Shown here piece after piece: positions 1-11,479 of a stretch of DNA of 64,000 nt; within the stretch, counting starts at the first letter, position 1, and every line of letters starts with the position of its first letter. Location: the NCBI GenBank assembly GCA_958496175.1, contig OY292279.1, positions 12,896,001 through 12,960,000 on the forward strand, in the 5' to 3' direction. The stretch is from Sisyra terminalis. Lineage: Eukaryota; Arthropoda; Insecta; Neuroptera; Sisyridae. The notes beneath the pieces were generated by a model. That model was not told the DNA's origin. It did not search any database and saw only the letters and a program-made list of their open reading frames with translations. A program made the translations under genes and the position numbers.

Positions 1-34
1 TTTAAAGCTCTTTTATCTTATTTATATAACTTAC

Positions 35-3000
35 TTTTTTAAAGCTTCACGTATATCTCTTACAGCAATTCTGGCTCTTCTATTATCTACAGAAGTTTGA
101 GTTTGTGTACCAAAAACCGGGAAAAGGTTGTACCAACCACGAGCCAAAAATTCCGTTGGAGTCACATCACTGTAATGGAACCGTGTATTTTTTACCTCAG
201 CGTAAGCATCACTCAAAATTGCCAAAAACATATTCTAAAAAAAGACACGTAAACCACGAAAACATAAAAGTAAACAAATTTTCCCATACCAATAAAACAA
301 AGAACAAGAAAAACATGTACGTGATCAAGAAAAGTGGGCCTAATATCCGATCGGCACGATCAATTTCTTCATAGTCGAAATCTCCACAAATAATTCTTAC
401 CAAAGTTACAATGGACTTGTAAAAAGTTGAAAACATAATCATCTAAAAATTTGCAGCAAATACAATGTATTGATCGTAAGGTTTTCAGTACACTTACGTT
501 GGTACCAAATAAGAGGAATCCTAATTCCGCAAAGGAAAGAAAGACCAATGTGAACATTACTAAAAACCCAAAAATATCAGCAGCAGCCTAAAATGAAAAA
601 ATAGGTATACCGTAGAAATTTTAAATATGTAAACGTGTACAAACAAAGAGTTCCATTTGAAGAGGTCAATATTGGTAAGTGATTAACTACTATAGCCTGT
701 TGTAAATAAAGTACAACACTATGAGTTCCCTCAATTGAAGAAATATATTTAAAAAGTTTTCAAAAATTGTTTTCTGTTTAGGTTAGTCCAAACATAGATT
801 TAACTTTATTATTCTGGCAACTTGAAAACCGGTTAAATGTATAAATCAATATAATTGACCAGGAAAGCTCACGGTTGCGGCTTTCATCTTGTCGTAACTC
901 TTAGCACCATTATGATAACGAGAATGAAAAAAATAATTAACTTTATTGGTAAATCTATTTGAATTAAAAAAAAAAAATCGGGAAAAAAAGGAAGTTAATT
1001 TACTTTTCCCCACCTCCTCATTCTCTGTAGTACGAAGAAATGTTACGGTAAGATGAAATCAAGCACACTGAATTTTTCGGCTCAGTTACATAAGGGTACA
1101 CTAGCGTTTTCTTAAAGGGTTAGAAGAATAAGGTTTCAAAATTTCCAAGTTTTTTTAAATATGTGAAAGATTATTATAAATGAACTTACATAATTTCTTG
1201 TTAGAACTGGTTCTATAAGTTTATTTTAATTGGTAACTTATGGTAAGTTTCGATGGGCTTAATTTATAACTAATGAATAAGTTCAAAAAGAATAAACATT
1301 TCGTCGAAATTTGGAAAAACAAGACGTCAACCTGTTAATTCAGGCAAATTAATGACACTTAATTATTTATTATACAAGTGTAATGGAATTGAATTTTTCA
1401 ATAGTAAACTATTTCTACTGTAATCTATTTCACATGAATAGCAAATGGATCTTCGCCTTATTTGTACACCAGCTTCTTAATAAAACCTTTTTTATTGTTC
1501 TCATAATGTATCCTAAATATTCATTCACTTCTAGGAACCGTAATAGTTTAATCCAATATCCAAATAATATAACTCCGACAGCTTGAAAATACCATGTTTG
1601 ATAGAAAGCAAGATCCATTAGATTAATGAATTCCTTTTTAGCCTTTATTCTTGCTTCTATAATACCATAATAGTTTGCTGATTTATCAATTATGAACCAA
1701 AAGCAATACAGTTGAGGCTGTAAATGAACTCGAATTGATTACTTTTCTTTTACCTGTCAGACCGATTTCTTACGATTAACAGTAGGAAATCAATAATATT
1801 GAATACATGAGTGACATATTTTATACCAAAGAAAGCTATTTCACGCATTTCTTCAATAACTGAGTAAATGATGAGAATGAGAAATGTGTATTCGATTCCA
1901 AGAATAAAATAATCATGTTTCGTATTATATCCAAGTAGATTAACGCTATTGAAAGAATATGCAGCCCATATTCCACCAGTTGGAGGATACTCAAAAGCAA
2001 TGCTAATGAATAAAGAATTAATATATTAATTTTCGTATAGTATATTTCATCTACACTTTGACCAAAATACGATAGTTAAAACTGGTTTATTTCATTTAAC
2101 TTATCATACTTAAGCTAAAGCGTAGAAGCAGGACCAGCAATTGTTGAAAATATGATGTACATGGATGTGATCCAGAAGATAAACCAAAAGAGTAATTCTT
2201 TTCATTTTATTTAGTTTTCATTCATCTATGTACAAGCATTAAGCCAATTAAATGTTTTTGGAAATTGTAATGAAATAATAATGTGGAACAAAAATACCGT
2301 GCCAGGCAGAAAAGATTGACGTTCGTATTGAAAACAGTGAAATCAAGCAACACTAAACGTGTAGCACGGGAAATCAAGTGGCTTTCTCTGAAAGTAGATA
2401 TAGTATCTAAAGCTTGAGCCAATGGTCTCTGAAGAAGTATTGAAATGCCTCCATTTCCGTACGTTCCGAAAATTCCTCGAAATTTCACATCACGTTTGTT
2501 ACTGGCCCAAATATAATTATTTTGTCTGCAATTTACAACCAATATTAATTTTAAATTTGAAAAACAAATAAAGATGTAAGATTCAACGTCCATTGCGGAG
2601 TTTCTCTATAAAGCTTAGAAAATCGTGAAACTCACACACTCACACCTTCTTGTGAAATAATCCCTGTTAAATAAATAACTAGTAAACTACAATCGACATA
2701 AACTTTGAAATTATTTCAGACATTAGAAAATCTAATTTCACTAATAGATACAGGCAGAACATGGATTCCACAAAAATATAAAAGATACCCACCCAACATA
2801 TACAGGTGACCTATCTTCAGCTTTTTCTGAATAATAATCAAAGCACTTATCAAACTGCCGTCGAAAAGGTCGAGCTACTTTACAAGTATGTGGTCCTACT
2901 CGTAGCTAAAATGAATAAATTCAAGTGCTTCCAAAAAATACGAGTAAGACTTCATTTTTACCACTCGTATCCTTGGAATTCCAACTAATGCATTTTCAAG

Positions 3001-3984
3001 CAAAACATGTTGATCCTTTTCATCAATCGTTTTAACAGGATCCGAAGCATGGTAGTAAGATTCCCAATATAAAGAAGGAGCGTATTGTTTCTCTAGATAC
3101 TAATTATAAAATCAATAAAATTTTAATGATCTTTTTGCTTTTAAAAATACCGCCCAAACATCAGCTGAAGATTTGATGTCGCTGAATCGAATTGTTCGAT
3201 CAGCAAAAGTTCGAAAAGCAGGATCGATAAATTGTCTTTTCAAAGAAGTTCGCAATGTGTACATAGAATGATTAAGGTTTCCATGAATTACTAAACAATA
3301 AATGATAAGATATATTCATAACTTAAAATGATAAGGAGACAATACTTACTTGCAATTAAAATAAGAATGTATATTAAAGCTATTACAGCCTCAACCATTG
3401 CCGTTCTTACTTGTAATTCAGGATTAACAACCTCATCAGCCATATTTTTGGTAATCCAAAACGCTTCATAAAATTTAATATCATAAAGTCGATTTTTTTT
3501 TTGTTTCTATTATTGATAGTATACCTTTTATTTGATCTTTAATTGTTAAAGCTCTGTGGGTTTTTCCTACGGGACCGACTTGATAAAAAATTCTACTTAA
3601 GCTTGAATCTGGTTCAGGGGGACGTTTTGCTTTTGGTTCTGAAGGATCCTTTGGTTCTAAAGCAGGTATTGATTCTATCGCCTCAAATGTTTGAAAAGTT
3701 CCAAGTGGTTCTAAATTTTTATGTTGCTTGTCTAAAGTTTCCTGTGGCTCAAAAAGTCCAGATGGTTTCAATGATTTAGATGGGTCCAATGTTTCAGGTG
3801 GTTCCAATGTTTCTGATTCCAATGTTTCAGATTCATGTGGCTCATTAAATCCAGATGGTTTCAATGATCTAGATGGGTCCAATGTTTCAGATGATTCCAA
3901 TGTTTCTGATTCCAATGTTTCAGAAGCATTTGTTATACTTGTTGGACTTGATTGGGTTGTTAGTCCTTCTGATCGTTTGCTCAT
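35..3984 (-). CDS. Pkd2: Polycystin-2 (TRPP-type cation channel), 11 exons, C-terminus beyond the window
   Basis: Exons read from the sequence (minus strand): 3984-3525, 3463-3350, 3290-3151, 3099-2962, 2905-2793, 2525-2298, 2002-1774, 1717-1487, 587-498, 442-290 and 234-35. All have GT/AG ends and phases that join, giving 698 codons before the donor at 34-29. An in-frame stop lies just upstream of the ATG, which has A at -3. Domains in order: repeat-rich N-terminus (1-130), S1 in exon 2, the extracellular polycystin (TOP) domain in exons 3-6, S2 ([20 protein letters not shown]), S3 (from NIIDFLLLI), S4 ([15 protein letters not shown]), S5 ([20 protein letters not shown]), pore [10 protein letters not shown]6 ([20 protein letters not shown]). 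The TOP-domain cysteine pair keeps the 12-residue spacing of human PKD2 (C-x12-C, exon 5), and PRIR-LRV and [15 protein letters not shown] are family blocks. The family forms tetrameric ciliary or ER Ca2+-permeable channels. An EF-hand and coiled coil would lie in the missing exons. Oddities: a lineage-specific repeat linker and CGD rather than LGD in the filter. Confidence 0.95.
588..1486 (-). other. Largest intron of the Pkd2 gene
   Basis: This 899-bp intron separates the S4 exon from the S5 exon; most other introns here are 55-61 bp. The protein alignment across it has no gap (TIKK joins AAADIFGF at the same spacing as human PKD2), so no exon is missing. I see only AT-rich sequence with homopolymer A/T runs. 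Confidence 0.8.
3730..3930 (-). repeat. Internal tandem repeat in the Pkd2 N-terminal exon
   Basis: About 33 codons are repeated twice, with shorter SETLE units inside. The protein alternates [23 protein letters not shown] and [13 protein letters not shown] blocks ending in NEP or FEP. The DNA repeats are nearly exact (tccaatgtttc recurs many times on the plus strand), which suggests recent slippage or unequal exchange. The segment is acidic, rich in Ser/Pro/Glu and probably disordered. I know of no such repeat in vertebrate PKD2. Confidence 0.85.
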
Positions 3985-4333
3985 TGTAGAAAAAATAAGA
4001 AATCGTTACACAAAGAAAATATGTTTATAAACTTCTGACACTTACTATTATTTCAAATAATTTTGTTTTGTATTAGATCCCATAGTTACTCAAATACATA
4101 TCACGCCGGTTTTAGAAAGACTTAAAAAGACTAAAGATTCAAATTCTTCTTCTTCATTGTAGTTGAATGGATTATGTACCCACATAAACATTAAGAGATC
4201 AAGGTCCTTAGAATATTTGAAAAAATAATACACCAATCCATTCTAGTATTGGAGAAATAATTTTCCATTATTTTTATAATTTTCCATAATTTTTTATCTA
4301 AGCTGTAACTTTGTCTTTTTGGGCAAACGGAAG
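3985..4333. other. Pkd2 5' flank, nothing else recognised
   Basis: This stretch must hold the 5' UTR or promoter of Pkd2. No clear TATA box or initiator could be assigned. It is AT-rich, with several short A/T runs. Confidence 0.4.
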
Positions 4334-4576
4334 CACGTTTGGGCTCAAGTCCCTTTTAGCACACTCAAATCTGGCAACGTTGCATTTTCGACTTTTTTTT
4401 ACTTTAATTCGCGAATAAATCGGTTCATAATGAAAATTTTGCCACAAAAGAGAAAATTCTACCATATTAGAAGTAAATTAATCAAAAAAAAAAAAAAACG
4501 AATAGAAAAACAACAAAGTGGAAAATGCAACGTTGCCACATTTGAGTGTGCTAAAAAGGATTTGAGCCCACATTTG
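4334..4576. mobile_element. MITE A, copy 1 (long terminal inverted repeats)
   Basis: The ends form an inverted repeat of about 50 bp: TTGGGCTCAAGTCCCTTTTA on the left is matched on the right by the complement of taaaaaggatttgagccca. The stem continues through AGCACACTCAAAT and GGCAACGTTGCATTTTC on both sides. There is no coding capacity; the loop is A/T-rich. A related, interrupted copy lies at 16714-17909 and shares TTCGCGAATAAATC and the internal ATAATGAAAATT block. Exact ends and target duplication are unclear. Confidence 0.75.
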
Positions 4577-5390
4577 ATCCCTGCATAGAATTAGTTAAAC
4601 TGCTCAACTCTCATATGCAAGTTTAACAATAAAAACATTATTTTCCACACATGTGGTCCTTTATGTTGAATTCCTTCAAGAAAGGTTGCTATTTCTACCC
4701 TCAGTTCAAATACTTTTTGAATCTTTTTTGTGAACTTCACAACAATATACAAGTGCGGTCAAGGGCGGATTCAGATTTTTTTCTGGGGTGTCACAATATA
4801 TATCTTTCATTTGCAAGTGCGTGAAAGGGATACAACGAAAAAAAATCGCAATTCCAACCAGAAATAGACTAGAGTATCACTAATGTTCTTTCTGATATTT
4901 TATTCATATATTTTAACAACTCTCATAAGTTAATTTGCTTCTAAGTATGTATTGTGATGAAATCTCCATAGTACACAAATATACCGTGGGGGCATATCCC
5001 CCCAAATTTAACACATAGCCTTGCAAAAACCTAGCCCTCAAAGGACTGTTCTTAACATAGTTTAACTTTCATAAAAATTATATTTAGTTCTTCGGTCATA
5101 TTTTTCGATACTAGAGCAGCTCTGTGAATCATATAATGCGTTCAAATAGCATGTGTCAATATAACACATATATAGAAAATAGATTTATTAGAACGAAATA
5201 AAAACAAAAATTAATTTTAATTAACCGATTTTTTATTGATACATTACAAAGTTTTAATTAATTGTAGATATTACAATAGGATTTTTTTTTGCAAAATTTA
5301 TTCCACTCCCTGGCAATCGCCCGCGCCTCACAGTTTGAAAACTGCTGAGTTAAAGGGTTTTACGCAGCAAAAAAAATTTTTTTACTAAAA
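4577..5390. other. Intergenic, no gene recognised
   Basis: No exon-like sequence was found between MITE A and the LDAF1 3' end. Around 4755-4790, GGGCGGATTCAGATTTTT resembles the start of hAT-type repeats, but no matching right end was located. Confidence 0.4.
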
Positions 5391-5393
5391 TAC

Positions 5394-5399
5394 TTTATT
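5394..5399 (-). promoter_or_regulatory. Candidate polyadenylation signal AATAAA for LDAF1
   Basis: On the minus strand AATAAA occurs about 170 bases past the LDAF1 stop codon, followed by a T-rich stretch. It is the best canonical hexamer downstream of that gene, but no cleavage site can be shown. Confidence 0.5.
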
Positions 5400-5569
5400 T
5401 AAGAAATGAAATTATAATGATAATTCACCTTATTAATACAATAAAAAATAATACAATCAGATTATTATTAAACGAGAAAACATTACAAGTTGTTTGTGCT
5501 AAACATTCGAAATAAATACAATGTTTTAATGAAAGAATATTAAAAGAAAAACTTAAATTGGTAAAACCA

Positions 5570-6239
5570 TTACGAAACCTTATTCGTTTCGACTAATTTA
5601 TTGTCTAGTTGCGTAATAGTTGATTTGTTGCTTAATTTAAAATCGGAATCCTTCATATTTTTGTAAGTATAAACAGTGATGTAATAGAAAGATGTAATAG
5701 CAAGTCCAATTGCGCCAAGAACCAACCAAATTGATAACAAACTGCCAACCAGTAGAATAGTGGCTACAGTGACCAAGGTACCTAAGAGGGATATGATTTT
5801 AAAAAAATTCAAAATAAATTTTAGAAAATTTACCCTCAATAATAACAAATCCAGCAATAGCGAAAAATACTGTTGTCACAATGAAAATAATAAAAATAGC
5901 TAAAGGCACTAGGGTGACACATAAAAATAGAAATAATCCAACTGCAAGACCTGGTTTCTTCGCTAATCGATCGGCATAATGGTTAAGTTTATATTTTTTC
6001 AATAACCTGTAAAATCTTTTCGTCGCTAATTTCCCTTAACAAAACAATATTTTATTATAGAAAGACATAGTTAGATTATAGAGAAGATATACTTACAAGA
6101 ATCTGAGCAAAATTTAACAAATAGTTCGAAATTGGAGCCAAATTCCTCTTCAGTTGGAAGATTGGGAATCTGATCCTATAATTAAAGTTAATTTTAAACG
6201 AATCAAAAACCGATTGATAAGATAAATTTTTGTTACCAT
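5570..6239 (-). CDS. LDAF1: Lipid droplet assembly factor 1 / promethin (TMEM159) family protein
   Basis: Exons on the minus strand: 6239-6237 (ATG only), 6175-6097, 6034-5834, and 5781-5570 ending in TAA. Introns are 61, 62 and 52 bp with GT/AG ends. All junction phases agree, giving 164 residues, close to the 161 of human LDAF1. Residues 2-56 are polar and basic (TEEEFGSNFELFVKFCSDSW, then KRFYRLLKKYKLNHYADRLA). Two long hydrophobic blocks follow: 57-94 (GLAVGLFLFLCVTLVPLAIF onwards, ending GFVIIEG) and 96-133 (TLVTVATILLVGSLLSIWLV onwards). A polar tail of about 30 residues ends the protein. The hairpin-like hydrophobic core with a central Glu-Gly is the promethin hallmark. In animals this ER protein works with seipin to set lipid-droplet formation sites. 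The ATG, with A at -3, sits directly before a splice donor; the frame stays open upstream to 6281, so a longer N-terminus is possible. Confidence 0.85.
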
Positions 6240-6282
6240 TTTGTTGATTTCACTAGTCGTCGATTGAATGATTTTTATAATC

Positions 6283-6600
6283 TAAATAGACAAAACACTA
6301 TTTAAAGGTTTGTTTTAAAAATAATATTTTGAACTAGAAATCCTTGGCCTTTTACATAGTGTTTTGGACTATGTCACTTATCTGACTTATGATATCAGCG
6401 GCATAAGAAATGTCAGAAAAAGATTATCCCATGATCGACAGATGGCGCAACATGGTGCATTTAAATTTGATGGCATCTATTGAAATAAAATTGAACTATA
6501 TGTCAAGTTTTCAACACGGTGAAATATGGCCAAAGTGTCAACACAGTTAACTCAATGTTAAATGTGTTAAACGTGTTAAACTATGACACCTAAGTATGTA
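6283..6600. other. LDAF1 upstream region
   Basis: An acceptor-like AG at 6283-6282 suggests that a 5' UTR exon lies further upstream. I could not place it. A short run of TGTTAA/CGTGTTAA-like repeats occurs near 6550-6590. Confidence 0.35.
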
Positions 6601-6604
6601 TTTC

Positions 6605-7680
6605 GATTGATTCATCTCATTATAAGTCTTTTAAAGATAATATAATGACCAATGAATATGAGATCACTATGGGTGTTTTACAAAGCGAGGAATTGAGCCC
6701 AAAATTGTTCAATCTTTTTATAAGTGATTTTGAAATGGAACTTAGGAAGGAGTCATTTAGAGGAATATCTATAAAACATGAAAGGATATTAAAAAAAGGT
6801 AAAACGTTAGAAGATGTAATATTAATGTAATCAAAATCCTTTTTTACTAGAAAGTCTTTAAGTTTTGTTAGAATTACTTCCTTATCTTGTTCAATCCTTA
6901 ACAAATTATAATTTTGAAATTGTATAGTATCTAGCAAGTTGACCACAATTTTATTCCAATTATTTTTGCAGTTTTTCTCTTTCACAGCTTTCTCATGCAG
7001 CTTTAAAAATGCATACTTTCGGATATCTCTCGTCCTTCATTCGATTAATTTTGATAATTCATTTTATAATTTGCTTGAATACATTATACAATAGTGATAT
7101 TAGCCGTAATTCAATTCTTTGAGCATAGTGGGGTACATTTCAGCAATCATTAAATGTTTTTAAAAAATTTCATTTGAATTGCATCAAAATCGTTCAAAAC
7201 ATAAGCACCCCAAACTTCAGCTCTATACAATATTACGCCAGAATCCAATAGATATTTGCTTGTACTTAAACTTTCATGTTTTATTTTAAGTAGAGTAGAA
7301 TTCACAGATCTAATTGCTAATGATGCATTATTTTCAACTGTTTTTAAACACTTGCAATATTCCCCAAAAAATTTTAATTTCTTAAATAAATCTATATATG
7401 AATGAGCAAATAAAGCAATATCTTCAGCATAACCAGTACATAAAATAATTATTTGAAGCAAGAATTTTTTTTTGAAAATATAAAAAAAAACATAAAATAC
7501 CACTCAAAAATGTTCGTATAATCTTACAATGTTGATTAACCAATTCGAAATTTACAATATTAAGAATAAATCAGGAATTTTTGTATTAAGATGCCTCAAA
7601 AATTGTGATGTCTGTTTAAAGGTAAATAGTAGCCAGAATATTGAACATATATTGCATAAAACTAAATGACTTAAGAAAAG
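6605..7680. pseudogene. Non-LTR retrotransposon reverse transcriptase remnant with an internally inverted segment
   Basis: On the plus strand, 6612-6830 encodes RT-like GVLQSEELSPKLFNLFISDF (the GVLQG..LSP..FN.F block), ending just before where the catalytic YADD box should be. On the minus strand, 7440-6835 starts with the next part, YAEDIALFAHSYIDLFKKLK (degenerate YADD box, D to E), continues through a VILYRAEVWGAYVLNDFD thumb-like block, and ends in a KEKNCKNNWNKIV C-terminal region. After 7500 the plus strand reads LRCLKNCDVCLKVNSSQNIE, a Cys/His-type tail. The simplest reading is one plus-strand element with about 600 bp flipped. Stops and frameshifts show it is dead. It could instead be two insertions. 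Confidence 0.6.
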
Positions 7681-7815
7681 ATATTTAAGACTTTGATTGA
7701 AATGATCTTAATATCTTAATTATTATTCTTGAATCCTCAGATAATTGTATCAGGAATATAGAAAAGAGTTTTTGAATTTCTCCCCCTTAAAAGGGCACCC
7801 CTATAATGACATCAA

Positions 7816-7838
7816 AAAAAAAAAAAAAAAAAAAAAAA
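7816..7838 (+). repeat. Poly-A tract
   Basis: An uninterrupted run of about two dozen A residues, compatible with the tail of the plus-strand non-LTR remnant upstream. It may be only a simple repeat. Confidence 0.6.
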
Positions 7839-8514
7839 GAAAGGGAAATAAGTAGCAAAAGTTAAAAGGTAAAATATTGTGGTAAACACAAGAAGGAACT
7901 TTTAAGTTAAACAAAAATGTTAAGATAAGTAAACAAAATTTTAAATTTGTAAACTTACACAATTAAATTAATTGTAGGAAATAAAGTTTATTTTTATTAT
8001 AGAAAAGATACACTAATGTTTCGTGAGGGTGTCAGAATTATATAGGTAAAGATGTCATCTAATACTAATTAAGTAGATTATCATTTGTTTAGTTGTGTTA
8101 TTAGTTTGGGGTAATTGTAAAATTATAATAAGGACAAAGCTGTAAATGTATATGTGATAATTGTTAATTATAAGTAAAACATAGTTATAAGACTTATTAG
8201 TACACGTGCAATAGTACTAAACGAACTATCTATTAAATAATTTAATATAAGACTTTTAACGCTTTTTTTATCATCTAGCTACAAATCATGTTTACAATTC
8301 GACAAGCAATTTCTTAATATTCACACATGTAATTTTTTACTCGGAAATAAATGAAACTTCAAAGCCAACAAATGTTAAAAAAAGCAAACGTTTTCATTTT
8401 TTCAATGGGTTACAAATTTCCAAATATCATTTGAGTACAAAACTCATTTACTTTGGGAGTTTAAAGTTCATTTATAACGTACGTTTTTGAATTCTTAATT
8501 TTAATTTTCAATAA
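7839..8514. other. AT-rich, nothing recognised
   Basis: No repeat boundary or exon-like sequence was seen in this stretch. Confidence 0.4.
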
Positions 8515-8789
8515 TTAACGTAAGATTCGCCTGACCATCTCTGGAACAACTCTCAACCGAATAGTTCCTGAGGAAGATTCTATTGAAGTAAACCTACATT
8601 TAAATCGATGATTTCAGAATTGAGTAAGTTAAAAATTTCAATTTATCAGAAATTAAATTGATAAAAGATTTAATTATAATACCTTCCATCAACTCTCCTA
8701 ATTGTCTGGAAGACGATGATGGGACGAAGCATTGAAGATAAAAGTTTGCTTTTTGCTGGTTACTTCTTTTCGCGATAATATAAACCAAA

Positions 8790-10235
8790 AATAGATTTCA
8801 TAAACCTTAATTCTTGGTATGTACTCCTTTCCTCACCACCCAAGAGGCCGAGTACTGGGCCCGTTTTTTTTAACGCGGTATCCCCATGAGACCTAATCCA
8901 CAAATACAGAAATTGTCAAGATCAAATAGCCACAATATTTTGAAAACAATCATAAATTCATTCTTTCTGATTGGCATCAGTGGATAGCTAAAACAGTTTC
9001 TGTATTTTTCGAATTCACCAATTACATTGATAAAAAAAGGGAAAACTAACATACACCACGCAAACAATAAAATTACCAAATGTCATAAACCAAAAGAAAA
9101 TTAAATGACCCAAAATTAATCATCATGGAAAAGAAAATTATTATTTTAGTTATTTAAATGAAAAAAAAAATAGCGATTTGAACAATGAATAGTCAATTAG
9201 ACATTTCACCCAACAATTGTTTCAACAATGAGGAAATGAAAATGAAAAAAAAAACAACAAACTTATCAGCCTAAGGACCAAGAAATATATTTCCTTTTAG
9301 CATTAAAAGATTGTTGCAAAACAAAGTTAATGAAAAAGAAAATTGAAAAATTTGGGGTCTTTGTCATCTATGACAATTCAAATGTATCAAATCGCTATAA
9401 AAATATCCTAAGACTAAAACACTAAAGTTCCTATCATAATGGAATGAAAAATTATTGAAATGAAATTGAAAATATATTTCAATAGATGAAACTGGTCTAG
9501 TATAGTGTTCTATAAAAACGTTGCATTTTTCCTAGTGTCAACTTTGGAATTAACATTGAGTCAACACTCCGTGTTTCTCCGGTTACTCCGGTTTTATAAA
9601 ATCGATAAATTCCCTAAGTTCATATAAATGACTAAAAGATGGAACCACTAAGTTCTCAACATATACGAGGAATAACTTTGTATCCACCAGAAATAATCAT
9701 GTATCCAATATCTTCTTCTCAAGAGAAGTCATTAGTTTATAAATGAGAAAATGAGCTTTCATCGTTAACATCAATTTCACATTAACGTAACACTTCAATA
9801 AATCATATATTTTCATAAAATTTATTTTATTTTGCCTACTCAAAGTATTATAAACATGAAATATAACTCTTAAAATCCATAGATTTTATTATTTATAGGA
9901 AATTAAGGATGCCTATACAGAGCTTAAATTTCTAAGATAGTCTTGATTGAATTCCTTATTAATAAGCATCAGATAATAAAAAGCTTTCTCGTTTACTGTC
10001 GAAGCTTTTATTGTTTTATTTATTTGTGTTATATGTTTCTTTATATGATAGATAAATAATAAACGATGTTATCTGTTTTCGAGGACGTTTCAGAAATTCA
10101 CGTGTCGAAAGTATATGAGAGTTTGGAACAAAAAAGCTTTCGATTCCATCTTTCATCACTTAGGATGGAAAATCAACAGCAATGTGGCGGGGTTGAATTA
10201 TTTTAGTTTCATTTGGTACGCAAAAATTTTCATAC
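8790..10235. other. Unresolved, mostly non-coding
   Basis: The minus strand at 9070-8890 reads a hydrophobic stretch (FPFFINVIGEFEKYRNCFSY and following) with a possible donor at its end. No flanking exon matches its phase and I do not recognise a family. The rest is AT-rich with no feature. Confidence 0.3.
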
Positions 10236-10448
10236 TACAGTGTAATCTCTCTAATCCGGTACTATTAAAAACCGGAGAGTGCCGGATTATTCGATTGTTC
10301 GGATTACTGGATTATAGTGAAAAAATCATAGGTAATGAATAAAATAAAGCATTTCATAGAAGGAATGCACAAGTATAGAGGGGTGAGAGTGCCGGATTAT
10401 TGGACGTGCCGATCTATCGAAGTGCCGGATTAGTGAGATTATACTGTA
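10236..10448. mobile_element. pogo/Tigger-like MITE with TA target duplication
   Basis: The left end is TA-CAGTGTAATCTCTCTAATCCGG and the right end is CCGGATTAGTGAGATTATACTG-TA. These form imperfect terminal inverted repeats of about 22 bp inside a TA duplication, typical of pogo/Tigger-class MITEs of the Tc1/mariner superfamily. The inside is non-coding, with further CCGGATTA motifs. Confidence 0.85.
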
Positions 10449-10689
10449 ATTTCATTGGTTAGCCATAGAAAAGTATATGATGACTTTTTTTTCGATAATT
10501 TTGAGCTTTTTTCGCTCTAATTTCAATTGCTAAGGTTACCGCTTATGATTCTTATCGAAACTACTAAAGTATACTAAAGTTATTTTTATTTTTTATTTAA
10601 ATGGAATATATGTAATTTCGATCCTTAAACAAGGACACTTTGGATTTTATTTCAATAATACAAAAAAAAATTGGAAAAACTTCAGATTT

Positions 10690-11475
10690 ATTAATTATTA
10701 TGTATGCACGGTTTTAAAAACGTATCTTATTTAAGCTTTATTTTTATAATTATTATTTTTACTACTACTGTTACTTTTTTTCGTTAATATTTCCTTATTG
10801 AGCAACACTAGTATCTATTTTCAACAATTTTGTAAGAAAAAGAAAGTTTACTGTACCATTCGAACCCACGTCTCTTTTAATGTGAGCATAAAAATGTCAG
10901 ATACATAAGCGAATGCGCCATGAACATATAATTACAATATTTGTTTAATATGTATGAAAACATTTATATTTCAAAAAGGCCATTTTTTGTACTTTAAATT
11001 TTATTATTGTGCTTTTTATTAGTTCAACTAAAAATATTAATACAGACCATTTTTTAACTTTTAAATACCTTTCAAATGATATATAACTTGCCTGTCTAAA
11101 GAAAAATATTTTTTTTCATCTCTCAGTTTTTACGTAGGGGATACATTCCCTTATTATTTTTAAGGAATGATAAGTAGCCTAACGTGTGTGGGTAATTGTG
11201 TTGTACCTTAATATAAAATTTCATTACATTCGGTTGTTCCGTTCTTTAGTTAAATCACCAGCGCACGCGATGTGAGAAAGTTTCTTAGTAATTTTTTCAC
11301 ACATTATTGAAGTTTTAGTACAGATCCCTAATTTTTTTGAAAATTTAATATATTCCATGTTCACCGGAAAAAGTGTAGCTTCCCAACAGTGAAAGAATTT
11401 TCCAAATCGGTCAAGTAGTTTCGGAGCCTATTCAACGCAAACAAACAATCAAATCTTTCCTCTTTATAATAATAG
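10690..11475 (-). mobile_element. RTE-like/SINE repeat copy 1, 3' truncated
   Basis: It aligns base by base with 35330-35880 (minus) and with 20440-20945 (plus). Shared blocks include GTATGCACGGTTTTAAAA, TTTCGTTAATATTTCCTTAT and GGTTGTTCCGTTCTTTA. On the minus strand it carries a tRNA-like segment with a degenerate B box (GGTTCGAAT). The far end (11340-11470) has AAAAAGTGTAGCTTCCCAAC and AAATCTTTCCTCTTTATAAT, phrases I associate with an insect RTE-like repeat group. It has no open reading frame. Confidence 0.7.
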
Positions 11476-11479
11476 ATTT

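Noticed and set aside
3543..4030. Plus-strand ORFs opposite the first Pkd2 exon ([15 protein letters not shown] type)
   Set aside because: They are shadows of the repeat region on the opposite strand; the minus-strand frame splices into a conserved channel.
8870..9079. A hydrophobic minus-strand ORF that could be a chemoreceptor exon
   Set aside because: No family motif, no in-frame ATG at the true 5' end, and no neighbouring exon with matching phase.
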